Positions 46,427-55,093 of a stretch of DNA of 64,000 nucleotides are shown one piece after another. The translations under genes were made by a program, and so were the position numbers. Every line of letters starts with the position of its first letter. Within the stretch, counting starts at the first letter, position 1. The notes below the pieces were generated by a model that did not search any database, had not been told where the DNA came from, and saw nothing but the letters and a program-made list of their open reading frames with translations. Source of the DNA: Lachnospiraceae bacterium AF51-6-b8A (lineage in GTDB: Bacteria; Bacillota; Clostridia; Lachnospirales; Lachnospiraceae); contig JAQCZH010000001.1 in assembly GCA_027682585.1 (NCBI GenBank), forward strand, positions 682,001 through 746,000, given 5' to 3'.

Positions 46427-46818
46427 ATATCGGATTAATCGCCCATGATGCGAAAAAAAAACTGATGCAAAATTTCTGTATTGCTTATCGGGGAATCCTG
46501 ACGCAGAATGAGCTCTATGCGACAGGGACAACCGGAAGACTGATTGAAGAGGTCACGAATCTCACCATCCACAAGTATTTGGCTGGTCATCTGGGCGGAG
46601 CTCAGCAATTAGGGGCTCAGATTGAGCAAAATGAGATGGATTTGGTCATTTTCCTTCGTGATCCTCTGACGGCCAAATCCAATGAACCGGATATTAACCC
46701 CATCGTCCGCGCTTGTGATGCCAATAATATTCCCCTGGCCACCAATCTGGCGACCGCTGAACTTCTGATTAAATCACTGGATCGAGGAGACCTTGAGTGG
46801 CGTGAAATGTACAGGTAG
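46423..46818 (+). CDS. mgsA: methylglyoxal synthase homologue lacking the usual catalytic Asp
   Basis: Methylglyoxal synthase turns dihydroxyacetone phosphate into methylglyoxal and phosphate. The 131-residue protein keeps the phosphate-binding ATGTTG near residue 35, the AHD start, the FLRDPL Asp and the ATNLATAELL C-terminal segment. The near-invariant GPxGGDQQ motif, whose Asp (71 in E. coli) is the catalytic base, reads GHLGGAQQ here with Ala60 (codon GCT at 46600-46602). The TTG start at 46423 has GAGGAGG upstream and overlaps the rodA stop. Activity should not be assumed. Confidence 0.88.
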   Translation: MNIGLIAHDAKKKLMQNFCIAYRGILTQNELYATGTTGRLIEEVTNLTIHKYLAGHLGGAQQLGAQIEQNEMDLVIFLRDPLTAKSNEPDINPIVRACDANNIPLATNLATAELLIKSLDRGDLEWREMYR

Positions 46819-47788
46819 AAAAATCATTGCATCCCTTCTTTTGACCTGTCTTCTTGTCTTTACCTCCTGTGGAGACGAGAAGCGGACTTCTGACTACCAG
46901 ATTCCGGATACCTCATCAGATTACCATCTGACTGCCTCTCGGCAGGAACCTGGCAATCTGCTCTCCGCAAGTTCTGTCATTCCCCGGATCGATGATGTGA
47001 ATACGGCGACCAATCCACAGGGATCTGCTTTTAAATCCGCTCTGGTGATAAATGAGACCAGCGGACATGTCCTCTACAGCAAGCAGGGAAATCGGAAGGT
47101 TTATCCCGCATCTATGACGAAGGTCCTGACCTTTCTGACAGCCATGCGGTGTGGCCATCTGTCGGACCAGCTGACAGTATCGGAGAATGCCCTGCATGTT
47201 ATGGAAGGATCCACTATGGCTGGTCTGCAAGTCGGAGATCAGATCAGTCTTCAGGAGGCGCTCTATGGTATGATCCTGCCTTCCGGAAATGATGCGGCCA
47301 TCACAATTGCAGAAGGGCTCGGCGGTTCAACAGAACATTTTGCGGAAGAGATGAATGAGACCGCCGCCTCCATTGGAGCAACACACACACACTATGTGAC
47401 GGTAAATGGTCTTCATGATAACAATCACTACACGACGGCCAACGATATGTATCTGATCTTTCATGAGGCTTTGAAATATCCTGTTTTTCGCGACATCATC
47501 TCTTCCAAGACGCATGCGGGAAGTTTCCAGTCCTCTGGCGGCGCCAGGAAGACTCTTACCTGGAAAAATACCAATCGTTATCTGCAGGAGAGTGTCCAGT
47601 CCCCCTCTTCCATAACTGTCATCGGCGGCAAAACAGGAACTACAGATCAGGCAGGTGCCTGTCTGGTTCTGCTCTCGAAAAACGCCAGAAATGAGGAGAT
47701 AATCAGCATTATTTTTAAAGCTGACAATCACACAGCCCTCTACAGGCAGATGAATCACCTCCTGGAACTCTACGGTCAGAACCGCTAG
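46793..47788 (+). CDS. D-alanyl-D-alanine carboxypeptidase (class A, S11 family), probable lipoprotein
   Basis: Trims D-Ala from peptidoglycan stem peptides outside the membrane. Catalytic motifs are SMTK (ASMTKVLTF, about residue 105), SGN (LPSGNDAA, about 164) and KTG (GGKTGTTDQAG, about 283). The N-terminus is a signal sequence ending in FTSC, which fits a lipobox. The 331-residue form lacks the C-terminal beta domain of DacA/PBP5. It overlaps mgsA by 26 bases. The start is either TTG 46793, 3 bases after GAGGAG, or GTG 46802, 12 bases after it; neither spacing is ideal. Confidence 0.9.
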   Translation: MSGVKCTGRKIIASLLLTCLLVFTSCGDEKRTSDYQIPDTSSDYHLTASRQEPGNLLSASSVIPRIDDVNTATNPQGSAFKSALVINETSGHVLYSKQGNRKVYPASMTKVLTFLTAMRCGHLSDQLTVSENALHVMEGSTMAGLQVGDQISLQEALYGMILPSGNDAAITIAEGLGGSTEHFAEEMNETAASIGATHTHYVTVNGLHDNNHYTTANDMYLIFHEALKYPVFRDIISSKTHAGSFQSSGGARKTLTWKNTNRYLQESVQSPSSITVIGGKTGTTDQAGACLVLLSKNARNEEIISIIFKADNHTALYRQMNHLLELYGQNR

Positions 47789-47805
47789 GAATATCCCAAG
47801 ACGGA

Positions 47806-47834
47806 TTGTACTTTAGAAGACCATATACTATAAT
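47806..47834 (+). promoter_or_regulatory. predicted sigma-A promoter for the P-loop protein
   Basis: TTGTAC at 47806-47811 and a perfect TATAAT at 47829-47834 with a 17-base spacer, followed by a T-rich stretch. The gene start is at 47881 behind GGAGGGG. This is one of the best promoter matches in the window and marks a new transcription unit after the carboxypeptidase. Confidence 0.7.
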
Positions 47835-47880
47835 TTTTTCAGGGTAATACAGATCACTGATATGTATTGGAGGGGTGAAT

Positions 47881-48297
47881 ATGGTTGAAATCATTGCTGG
47901 AGTCAAGGGCACCGGGAAGACCAGACGCATGCTGGATTCTGCGGAAGAAGATGTTCGCAGCGTTGATGGGCTGGTTGTCTACATCGACAAGAGTGATCAG
48001 CGGATGCTGGAACTCAATTCAAAGATTCGTATGATCAATATGGGTCAATACCCGGTTTCCAATTTGGATGGTTTTGTTGGTTTTCTCTGCGGCAGTCTAT
48101 CGCAGAACCGCGACATACAGAAGATTTATCTGGATTCTTTCCTTGCCATTGCACATATTACAGCGGAAGAGGATATTGTCAGAGCTGTGAATTTTCTGGA
48201 ACGCGCATCCGATAAGTTTGATGTCGACTTTATTGTAAGTATTTCCAAGAATCCAGACGAACTCCCAAAAGAAGTGAGAGACCTCGTTAATGATTGA
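47881..48297 (+). CDS. small P-loop protein of unknown function
   Basis: A 139-residue protein, soluble by composition. A Walker A motif, GVKGTGKT, sits at residues 7-14 and a possible Walker B (KIYLDSF) near 82. No further domain is recognised; it is shorter than most NTPases and may be a nucleotide-binding adaptor. GGAGGGG lies 5 bases before the ATG, and a strong promoter precedes the gene. A terminator hairpin at 48379 separates it from the HlyD-like gene. Confidence 0.75.
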   Translation: MVEIIAGVKGTGKTRRMLDSAEEDVRSVDGLVVYIDKSDQRMLELNSKIRMINMGQYPVSNLDGFVGFLCGSLSQNRDIQKIYLDSFLAIAHITAEEDIVRAVNFLERASDKFDVDFIVSISKNPDELPKEVRDLVND

Positions 48298-48378
48298 ATC
48301 TGATCCGATGGGATCATGACTGTAAACAATTGAATGCTTGTCTCATAGAGATTCGATTGCTGTGAATCCAACATTGAG

Positions 48379-48406
48379 CGGGGGTGGCAGATGCGACCCC
48401 CGTTTT
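48379..48406 (+). terminator. intrinsic terminator after the P-loop gene
   Basis: The stem CGGGGGT (48379-48385) pairs with ACCCCCG (48396-48402), with a 10-base loop, then TTTT. It lies 82 bases after the P-loop gene stop and 29 bases before the start of the HlyD-like gene, so that gene must be reached by read-through or use a promoter not recognised here. Confidence 0.75.
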
Positions 48407-48434
48407 CCATATAAGAGCAGGACAGACAGAAGAA

Positions 48435-49802
48435 ATGGCCAAAGTCACACGCTTTCATCGAAATATACAAATGAATATCGGGTTGATCGTAGGCATCATC
48501 CTTGTTATTTATGTTCTCTTTCATCTTTTCAGTTATGTGACGAAGAAACATGTAGCTGTCTACCAGGTCAACAGCGGAACAATCTCTACCAGCAGGCACT
48601 ATGAGGCCTTGGCCATCAGGAGTGAGTCTTTGATTCAGGCGGAGACGGATGGCCAGATATATCACTTCAAGGCCAACGAATCTCAAATCGGCAGCAATTC
48701 GACGGTCTATTCTCTGGATCAAAGCGGGGATATCCAACAGCTCTTGACACAGGCCAAGCTGAATACATCCGCACTGAATGAAACAGAACAAAGGCAGATT
48801 ATCAATTCTCTGAGTGACTATGTCAAAACAGGAGACAACAACCGTTTTTATAAAATCTATGATTTTAAAAACCAGTTGGAGACCTATCTCAATGAATCGC
48901 TTCAGCAGACAGTCTTCGAGACCTATAAGTCACAGATTGATGAGGCCAAGCAGCGAAACACCTTTCATACGTATCATGCTCCTTCTTCCGGGCTTCTAGT
49001 CTACGCTGCGGATGGTGATGAGGGGCTCAGTCTTGATAATTTTACGCGTCAATCCTTCGATGCATCTAAATTAGATTATAAGGATCTGAAAAACGTTTCT
49101 TCTGTCAAGGAGGGAGATCCTGTCTATAAATTAGTCACTTCGGAACAGTGGAAGATGCTAGTTGAAGTAGATGATGAGATGGCCTCCCAGATCGCTTCAT
49201 CTCCCAATGTACAGCTGGTTTTTGATAAGGATCAGCGGTCTGCCTGGGCTGTGGCCTCTGTCATTGAAAAATATGGAAGAAAGTACCTGGTGCTCTCCCT
49301 GGATGACTCTATGGAGCGCTATGCGGACTTGCGCTTTGTCGGGGTTACACTCAATTTGGATCGGGCATCCGGACTCAAAATACCGGTTTCTTCGATTACA
49401 AAGCAATCTTTCTACAAGATTCCAAAGAGTTATTTCTTCAAGGGTGGAAACAGCAATGATCTTGGCCTGCTCCGAAAGAGAGGAGGAGGCAGTGAATTTG
49501 TTGTTCCAACGATTTTTGCTGAGGATGAGGAAGACTATTTTATCGATCAGGATCAGCTGAAAGAAAGCGATATTTTGATCGAACAAAACAGCAGCAATAC
49601 CTGGAAGGTCAACAGCAAATCCGAGGAGTTGACTGGAGTCTATCATGTCAACAAGGGATTTGCGGAATTTAAGCCCGTCGAGATACAGTTCCAGAACAAG
49701 GAATTTGCCATTGTTTCATCAACAACTTCTTACGGACTGGTTCTTTATGACCGCATTGCCCTCAATGGCAGTCAGGTCAAAGAAGGAGATATGGTACAAT
49801 AG
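48435..49802 (+). CDS. HlyD/RND-adaptor-like membrane fusion protein
   Basis: A 455-residue protein with a short cytoplasmic N-terminus, one membrane anchor (GLIVGIILVIYVLFHLF, about residues 16-32) and a large extracytoplasmic region. Features include a split biotinyl-lipoyl-like part (HYHAPSSGLLVYAADGDEG-type sequence, about 195-215), a helical hairpin and beta-barrel segments. It belongs to the HlyD_D23-like group found in Clostridia. No ABC or RND transporter gene is adjacent; it sits directly before yggS-sepF, suggesting an envelope or division role. The ATG at 48435 has only a weak site. The frame extends to a GTG at 48384, but that lies inside the terminator hairpin. Confidence 0.8.
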   Translation: MAKVTRFHRNIQMNIGLIVGIILVIYVLFHLFSYVTKKHVAVYQVNSGTISTSRHYEALAIRSESLIQAETDGQIYHFKANESQIGSNSTVYSLDQSGDIQQLLTQAKLNTSALNETEQRQIINSLSDYVKTGDNNRFYKIYDFKNQLETYLNESLQQTVFETYKSQIDEAKQRNTFHTYHAPSSGLLVYAADGDEGLSLDNFTRQSFDASKLDYKDLKNVSSVKEGDPVYKLVTSEQWKMLVEVDDEMASQIASSPNVQLVFDKDQRSAWAVASVIEKYGRKYLVLSLDDSMERYADLRFVGVTLNLDRASGLKIPVSSITKQSFYKIPKSYFFKGGNSNDLGLLRKRGGGSEFVVPTIFAEDEEDYFIDQDQLKESDILIEQNSSNTWKVNSKSEELTGVYHVNKGFAEFKPVEIQFQNKEFAIVSSTTSYGLVLYDRIALNGSQVKEGDMVQ

Positions 49803-49824
49803 TCAGATAGAAGAGGAATTAAAA

Positions 49825-50529
49825 ATGCTTGCAGAAAACTTAAAAACCGTTCAGAAAAATATCGCGGAGACCTGTAAGAGGGTTGGAAGAGATCCCTCTG
49901 AGGTGACATTGGTCGCAGTCTCAAAGACCAAACCAGAATCAGATATTCAGGAGATTTATGGACAGGGTATCCGGGATTTCGGCGAGAACTACGTGCAGGA
50001 ACTGGTTGAGAAAATAGACCATATGCCGAACGATATCCGCTGGCATATGATCGGTCATCTGCAGCGCAACAAAGTGAAGTACCTGGCACGGAAGGCTGCT
50101 TCCATCGCTTTGATTCACTCGGTTGACACTTACCGTCTGGCCGAAGAAATCAATATTCAGGCTAAGAAAAACAAGACTGTCATCGATATTTTAGTTGAAG
50201 TCAATATTGCTGATGAGGGCTCCAAATTCGGAACCAGCAAAGAGGACGCCCTAACCTTGATTCAGGATATTGCCAGTCTTGACGGCATACACATCAGAGG
50301 ACTTATGACCTCTGCACCCAATGTCAAAAATGCCGAGGAGAACCGGACATATTTTCGGGCCATCAAAGCCCTTGCAGTTGACATCAATTCTCGAAACATT
50401 GATAATGTTGAAATGGACATTCTTTCTATGGGAATGACCAATGATTACCAGATTGCAATAGAAGAGGGTGCCACTATGGTAAGAGTGGGAACCGCGATTT
50501 TTGGGGCTAGAAATTATCAGAAGAAATAA
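49825..50529 (+). CDS. yggS: YggS/PLPBP family pyridoxal-phosphate homeostasis protein
   Basis: A PLP-binding carrier involved in vitamin B6 and amino-acid balance, with no known enzymatic turnover. The 234-residue protein has the PLP-lysine segment LVAVSKTKP near residue 30, the GENYVQELVEK stretch and the C-terminal LSMGMTNDYQIAIEEGATMVRVGTAIFG split across two strands. The ATG follows AAGAGGAATTAAAA, 22 bases after the HlyD-like stop. The yggS-sepF order matches the ylm division-associated cluster of Firmicutes. Confidence 0.95.
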   Translation: MLAENLKTVQKNIAETCKRVGRDPSEVTLVAVSKTKPESDIQEIYGQGIRDFGENYVQELVEKIDHMPNDIRWHMIGHLQRNKVKYLARKAASIALIHSVDTYRLAEEINIQAKKNKTVIDILVEVNIADEGSKFGTSKEDALTLIQDIASLDGIHIRGLMTSAPNVKNAEENRTYFRAIKALAVDINSRNIDNVEMDILSMGMTNDYQIAIEEGATMVRVGTAIFGARNYQKK

Positions 50530-50594
50530 TGTGTATTCTATTGTTATTGTTTACGAACATTCTGTGATTTGAAATTATTGACAAGAGGTGAAAG

Positions 50595-51116
50595 ATGGGC
50601 TTTTTCGATAAGATGTTAGATGCCATGAAATTATCTGATGAGGATGACGAATATTACGATGATGACATCTATGAAGAGGATGAGACCAATGCAAAGAGGG
50701 GGGCTTCTTCCTCCCGCCGTAAGAATTCTGTAAGTGATGAGCCCACGTCTGAGGAGGATAAGAGACCGGCAGCTATACATTCATCTAAGATCACACCCAT
50801 GCGATCTGCCAGGCGGAGCGGCGTCTCCGGAATGGAAGTTTGTGTGATCAAGCCCACTGTTTTTGAAGATTCCAAAGAGGTCATTGACACAATTTTATCC
50901 GGGAAACCAGTGATTATGAATATGGAGGGATTGGATCTCTCCCTGGCTCAGCGCATTATTGACGTTGTCAGCGGAGCCTGTCTTGCGTTGGATGGAACTT
51001 TGCAAAAGGTTTCTTCCTATATCTTCATTGTGACCCCGGCTTCTGTTGATATCTCCGGTGACTTGCAGGGGATCATGGATTCCTTCGACATTTCCGGTAT
51101 TCAGACCGGATTTTAA
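50595..51116 (+). CDS. sepF: cell division protein SepF
   Basis: A membrane-binding FtsZ anchor that shapes the division ring in Firmicutes. The 173-residue protein has an N-terminal amphipathic membrane-targeting helix (MGFFDKMLDAMKL), an acidic and serine-rich linker of about 70 residues and the C-terminal SepF domain (KPVIMNMEGLDLSLAQRIIDVVSGA near 115). AGAGGTGAAAG precedes the ATG. A terminator hairpin starts 18 bases after the stop. Confidence 0.95.
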   Translation: MGFFDKMLDAMKLSDEDDEYYDDDIYEEDETNAKRGASSSRRKNSVSDEPTSEEDKRPAAIHSSKITPMRSARRSGVSGMEVCVIKPTVFEDSKEVIDTILSGKPVIMNMEGLDLSLAQRIIDVVSGACLALDGTLQKVSSYIFIVTPASVDISGDLQGIMDSFDISGIQTGF

Positions 51117-51134
51117 TTTATCATCAATTGTACG

Positions 51135-51166
51135 GCGCCTTGAACCTTGCTTCAGGGTGCTTTTTT
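51135..51166 (+). terminator. intrinsic terminator abutting the aroB ribosome-binding site
   Basis: The 10-bp stem GCGCCTTGAA (51135-51144) / TTCAGGGTGC (51151-51160) includes two G-T wobble pairs, then six T at 51161-51166. GGAG of the aroB ribosome-binding site begins at the next base, and the aroB ATG is at 51176. It would end the sepF transcript or act in the aroB leader. Confidence 0.75.
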
Positions 51167-51175
51167 GGAGTGATC

Positions 51176-52285
51176 ATGCTTTATCATCGTCTTGCTGTCT
51201 CCTATGAGAACAGACATGCTTATGATATTTTAATTGAAGATTCATTTGATGCATTAGCGGAAGAGATACAAAAACTTCCTGGGAACTATCAGCGCGTCTG
51301 TATTGTCTCTGACTCTGAGGTTTCTGAGTTCTATTTGGATTGCCTGCGGCGGTCACTTGACGGGATATTGAGCCAAGTCATCGTCTTCATGATTCCTGCC
51401 GGTGAGGCAAGTAAGAATCTGTCAGAAACGGAAGGACTCTATAAACAGCTAATAGAGGCTCATTTTGATCGCCATGATCTTCTGATCGCTCTGGGAGGAG
51501 GGGTAGTCGGAGATCTGACCGGTTTTGCCGCCGCAACTTATATGCGGGGAATTGACTATATACAGGTTCCAACCAGTCTTCTGGCCCAGGTTGATTCCTC
51601 CGTCGGAGGGAAAACAGGCGTTGACTTTCGATCTTACAAAAATATGATCGGCGCCTTTAAGATGCCCGTTCTGGTCTATATGAATATCCGCTGCCTTAAG
51701 ACACTTGATTCGGTTCAGTTTACCTGTGGCATGGGAGAAGTGATCAAATATGGTTTTATTCGGGATGCAGTTTTTCTCCGCTGGCTTCAGATGAATGCCG
51801 ACCGGATTAAAGAGCGGGATCTGCCTACTCTGGCCAAAATGGTCTATATCTCGGTTGATATCAAGCGGAAAACCTGTCAGGCTGATCCGAGAGAAGAGGG
51901 GATTCGAGCCCATCTCAATTTCGGACATACCATCGGCCATGCAGTGGAGAAGCTGTCCACTTTTAAGCTCTACCATGGGCAATGTGTTTCGATTGGATCC
52001 GCTGCATCCCTCTATCTGTCCTGTAAGTTAGGAAGAATCAGCCGACGGGACATGGAGGAGGGGATTCGGACTCTGACAGATTTCGGCTTGCCGGTATCTG
52101 TTGATTTGGAGGAATTCCCGCAGATGACGGCAGAAAACATTTTGCTCGCTTCTAAATCTGACAAAAAAATGCAGGGAGACCGGATCCGCTTTGTTATCTT
52201 AGATACCGTCGGACAGGCTGACACATACCTGGATTTTGACAATGACGACCTGCGAGAGGCAATCAACTTCATTCTCCTGCAATAA
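51176..52285 (+). CDS. aroB: 3-dehydroquinate synthase
   Basis: The second shikimate-pathway step, cyclising DAHP with NAD+ and a divalent metal. The ATG at 51176, 5 bases after GGAG, gives 369 residues; the frame extends upstream only through the terminator. Motifs are the NAD-binding GGGVVGDLTGFAAATYMRG near residue 102, SSVGGKTGVD, the metal ligand region GEVIKYGF and FGHTIGHAVE near 246. Unusually it is parted from aroA and tyrA by 43 kb and placed between sepF and lspA. Confidence 0.96.
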   Translation: MLYHRLAVSYENRHAYDILIEDSFDALAEEIQKLPGNYQRVCIVSDSEVSEFYLDCLRRSLDGILSQVIVFMIPAGEASKNLSETEGLYKQLIEAHFDRHDLLIALGGGVVGDLTGFAAATYMRGIDYIQVPTSLLAQVDSSVGGKTGVDFRSYKNMIGAFKMPVLVYMNIRCLKTLDSVQFTCGMGEVIKYGFIRDAVFLRWLQMNADRIKERDLPTLAKMVYISVDIKRKTCQADPREEGIRAHLNFGHTIGHAVEKLSTFKLYHGQCVSIGSAASLYLSCKLGRISRRDMEEGIRTLTDFGLPVSVDLEEFPQMTAENILLASKSDKKMQGDRIRFVILDTVGQADTYLDFDNDDLREAINFILLQ

Positions 52286-52357
52286 CGGTTGTCTTCTTAA
52301 ATAACATGTAAAATAAAATTGCAGCGCACGTACCATGCAATGGAACAGAGAGTATAT

Positions 52358-52894
52358 ATGACGCATTCTGGGAAAACAGGAAACTTCATAATCTGGCAGA
52401 TCATCGAATGTCTGTCAGTCATTCTTCTCATCGTCTTCGATCATTGGACCAAATGGCTGGCAATCGAGAGACTTGGTGGGAACGATCTCGACTTACTTCC
52501 TGGAATATTGAAATTACATTATCTGCAAAATACCGGTGCTGCTTTCTCTATTTTGGAGGGACAGCAGGTTTTTTTCCTGATTCTGACGCCTCTTTTGATC
52601 TTGTGCATTATGGCTTTTGCGCTGACGACGCCGATCACAAAAAGATTTTTGCCTCTGCAGATTACTTACTGTTTCCTGATCTCCGGCGCCATCGGCAATT
52701 TTATTGATCGTGTGGTTCAAGGCTATGTTACAGATTTTATCTATTTCTGCCTGATTGATTTCCCGGTCTTTAATGTGGCGGATATCTATGTAACACTATC
52801 CATCGTCTCCCTGATTTTTCTGGTTCTTTTTATCTATAAGGACGAGGAGTTGGATCAGGTTCTGCCATGGAAGAACTGGAAAAGAAAAAATTAA
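52358..52894 (+). CDS. lspA: lipoprotein signal peptidase (signal peptidase II)
   Basis: A membrane aspartyl protease that removes lipoprotein signal peptides. The 178-residue form has four membrane segments, the LQNTGAAFSI motif near residue 53, and the catalytic pair in GAIGNFIDRV and FNVADIYV. The ATG at 52358 is chosen because GAACAGAGAG lies just upstream; earlier in-frame ATG (52340) and TTG (52319) lack sites. The pseudouridine synthase follows after 74 bases, the usual lspA-rluD order. Confidence 0.93.
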   Translation: MTHSGKTGNFIIWQIIECLSVILLIVFDHWTKWLAIERLGGNDLDLLPGILKLHYLQNTGAAFSILEGQQVFFLILTPLLILCIMAFALTTPITKRFLPLQITYCFLISGAIGNFIDRVVQGYVTDFIYFCLIDFPVFNVADIYVTLSIVSLIFLVLFIYKDEELDQVLPWKNWKRKN

Positions 52895-52968
52895 AGGCAA
52901 ATGCGCAGACATAACACCATTATTGGTGATTATCAATCCGTAATTCGGGTGACAGATGAAGGAAAAAA

Positions 52969-53895
52969 ATGCGGGAATTCGAACTGGACTGTACAATTGA
53001 GGGGAGCGGACTGCGAATTGACCGCTATCTTGCGGATCAGCTGGATGGTCAGTCCAGAAACAGGATTCAGAGGCTGATGGAAGAGGGCTGTATTCTGGTC
53101 AACGGGAAACCCTGCAAGGCCAACTACAAGCTTCGGAATAGGGATAAAATCTCGGTATCTGTTCCGGACGCCGCCTTGATGAAGATCCTTCCAGAAAAAA
53201 TTCCTCTTGAGATTCTCTATGAAGACGATCAGCTTTTGATTGTCAATAAGCCTAAGGGAATGGTGGTTCATCCCGCTCCCGGGCATCATACAGGAACTCT
53301 GGTCAATGCGGTTATGTATCACTGCGGAAAGGAACTCTCCGGAATCAACGGAGAAATCCGTCCTGGTATTGTGCACCGAATCGATATGAACACGACTGGC
53401 TCCTTGATTGTATGCAAAACAGATACCGCCCACCGCTTCATCGCAGAGCAAATCAAGGATCACTCCGTTCATCGCGTCTATCAAGCTATCGTATACGGGC
53501 ATTTAAAGCCCACAGAGGGGACCATAAGCACAAGGATCGGCAGAGATCCGAAGAATCGAAAAAAAATGGCTGCTGACGTCAGAAACGGTCGACAGGCTGT
53601 TACACATTACAGAGAACTGTCCCGTCTTAAGAATCATTTCTCCCATGTTGAATTTGAACTCGAGACAGGACGGACTCATCAGATCCGCGTCCACATGGCC
53701 TCCATTGGGCATCCCATTCTCGGCGATCAGGTCTATGGCCCCAGGAAATGCCCCTATCATCTAACCGGACAGACTCTTCATGCCATGACCATTGGGTTTA
53801 TTCATCCAATCAGCAGAAAGTATGTGGAATTCACAGCTCCTCTGCCTGAATATTTTCAGCATCTTTTGGACATTCTGAGAGAAGATGACAGGTAG
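52969..53895 (+). CDS. RluA/RluD family pseudouridine synthase
   Basis: A large-subunit rRNA pseudouridine synthase of 308 residues. An N-terminal S4 RNA-binding domain (about 12-75, RNRIQRLMEEGCILVNGKPC) precedes the catalytic domain with the active Asp in HRIDMNTTGSL near residue 140. The RTHQIRVHMASIGHPILGD motif near 235 is family-typical. The exact target position cannot be assigned. AAGGAAAAA precedes the ATG. Convergent with the recombinase gene, with a 78-base gap lacking a clear terminator. Confidence 0.93.
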   Translation: MREFELDCTIEGSGLRIDRYLADQLDGQSRNRIQRLMEEGCILVNGKPCKANYKLRNRDKISVSVPDAALMKILPEKIPLEILYEDDQLLIVNKPKGMVVHPAPGHHTGTLVNAVMYHCGKELSGINGEIRPGIVHRIDMNTTGSLIVCKTDTAHRFIAEQIKDHSVHRVYQAIVYGHLKPTEGTISTRIGRDPKNRKKMAADVRNGRQAVTHYRELSRLKNHFSHVEFELETGRTHQIRVHMASIGHPILGDQVYGPRKCPYHLTGQTLHAMTIGFIHPISRKYVEFTAPLPEYFQHLLDILREDDR

Positions 53896-53973
53896 AAGAA
53901 TACTGTTGGAGAATAATCGATAAAACATTGCGTTCGGTTATTTCATTGCTATATCCGTGTCAGGGGCGCTATG

Positions 53974-55056
53974 CTATGCCTGCTGATCCGGATGGATATC
54001 TTTTCGATTGAAGTCAACTGCATTGGCCGCCTGACGTTTGTGCTCATCCTCAATTGCTGCATAGTAATCAATGGTTGTGTTGATGTTTTCATGTCCCAGG
54101 ACATCTGCAACCAGCCGGATATCACCTGTCTCCCGATAGAGGGCTGTTCCATAGGTAGAGCGAAGCTTATGGGGCGTAATATGTTTCCCAGGAACAGCAA
54201 TTCTGGCGTATTTTTTGACTATTTTTTCAATGGCGTCAATGGAAATCCGCTTGCCCTGCAGGGAGTAGAAGAGAGCTTGCTGGTGTCCATCGAGAGGGCA
54301 GATTGACTGTCGCTCCCCTTCAATATAATCAGATAAGGCCAAATGGACCGACTTTCCAAAATAGATGACATCCTGTCCGCCTCCCTTGCGAACAATGACC
54401 AGACTGTTCTCTATCAGATTGACGTCATTTAAGTCCAGGCCGCGGCATTCGGATACGCGCATTCCTGTATTTAGCAATATTGTTAAAATGGCCAGATCCC
54501 TTTGCTGCGTTTTCAGACAGTACTTTCGCTGGCGGTCTGACATCTGCTGATTTCCGATCCGGATGGCATTTAGGATATCCTGCACTTCATAGTTATTCAT
54601 GCGGACAATATTCTTGTCTTTCTTGAGTCTTGGCATAGCCACAAGGGCTGTCGGATCCTCTGAGATATGTTTATGCGTTAGCTGATACTTATACATGCCG
54701 CGCAGGGCAGACATCTTGCGCGCGATGGCTTTCTTACCGTTTTCATGGTATTCCCCATCTACATTAAGACTCAGATAGCGCTGGTATTCCAGGATATCTT
54801 CAGATTGAATCTGCTTTAAGTTTTCCAGTTTCATTGATTTGGGTGCCGTATCCCTTAGCTGAGGATTTTTCTCCCTCAGAAAACGCAGAAAGGTCAGCAG
54901 GTCGTAGGAATAAGAAATCAGTGTGGAGGTCTGTGTTGTAAGCTCCTTGGAGTAGATAAAATCAACGCAGAAGTCCGGGAGCTGATCCAGTAAGCTGCGC
55001 AGCTTTAAGGTTTGTTTCTTTTGTTTGTTCTTATAGTATTCAGAATCACGTGCCAT
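53974..55056 (-). CDS. XerS-like tyrosine recombinase
   Basis: A 360-residue site-specific recombinase. The N-terminal SAM-like core-binding domain covers about residues 20-145. The catalytic tetrad and Tyr are visible: Arg in NTGMRVSE near 199, Lys on the beta hairpin RKGGGQ, HKLR near 300, GHENINTT near 325 and Tyr in IDYYA near 333. Length, the RDLAILTILLNTGMR layout and the internal spacer resemble XerS, the single chromosome-dimer resolvase of streptococci, more than the 300-residue XerC/D. GTGAGGT precedes the ATG. No phage or integron genes are nearby. Confidence 0.85.
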   Translation of the reverse strand: MARDSEYYKNKQKKQTLKLRSLLDQLPDFCVDFIYSKELTTQTSTLISYSYDLLTFLRFLREKNPQLRDTAPKSMKLENLKQIQSEDILEYQRYLSLNVDGEYHENGKKAIARKMSALRGMYKYQLTHKHISEDPTALVAMPRLKKDKNIVRMNNYEVQDILNAIRIGNQQMSDRQRKYCLKTQQRDLAILTILLNTGMRVSECRGLDLNDVNLIENSLVIVRKGGGQDVIYFGKSVHLALSDYIEGERQSICPLDGHQQALFYSLQGKRISIDAIEKIVKKYARIAVPGKHITPHKLRSTYGTALYRETGDIRLVADVLGHENINTTIDYYAAIEDEHKRQAANAVDFNRKDIHPDQQA

Positions 55057-55093
55057 CGTTGCGACCTCACAAACAACACATCTTGAGTAACAT

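Noticed and set aside
48384..48434. GTG start for the HlyD-like protein
   Set aside because: It lies inside the stem of the terminator at 48379-48402, and the added residues do not look like a cytoplasmic tail of this family.
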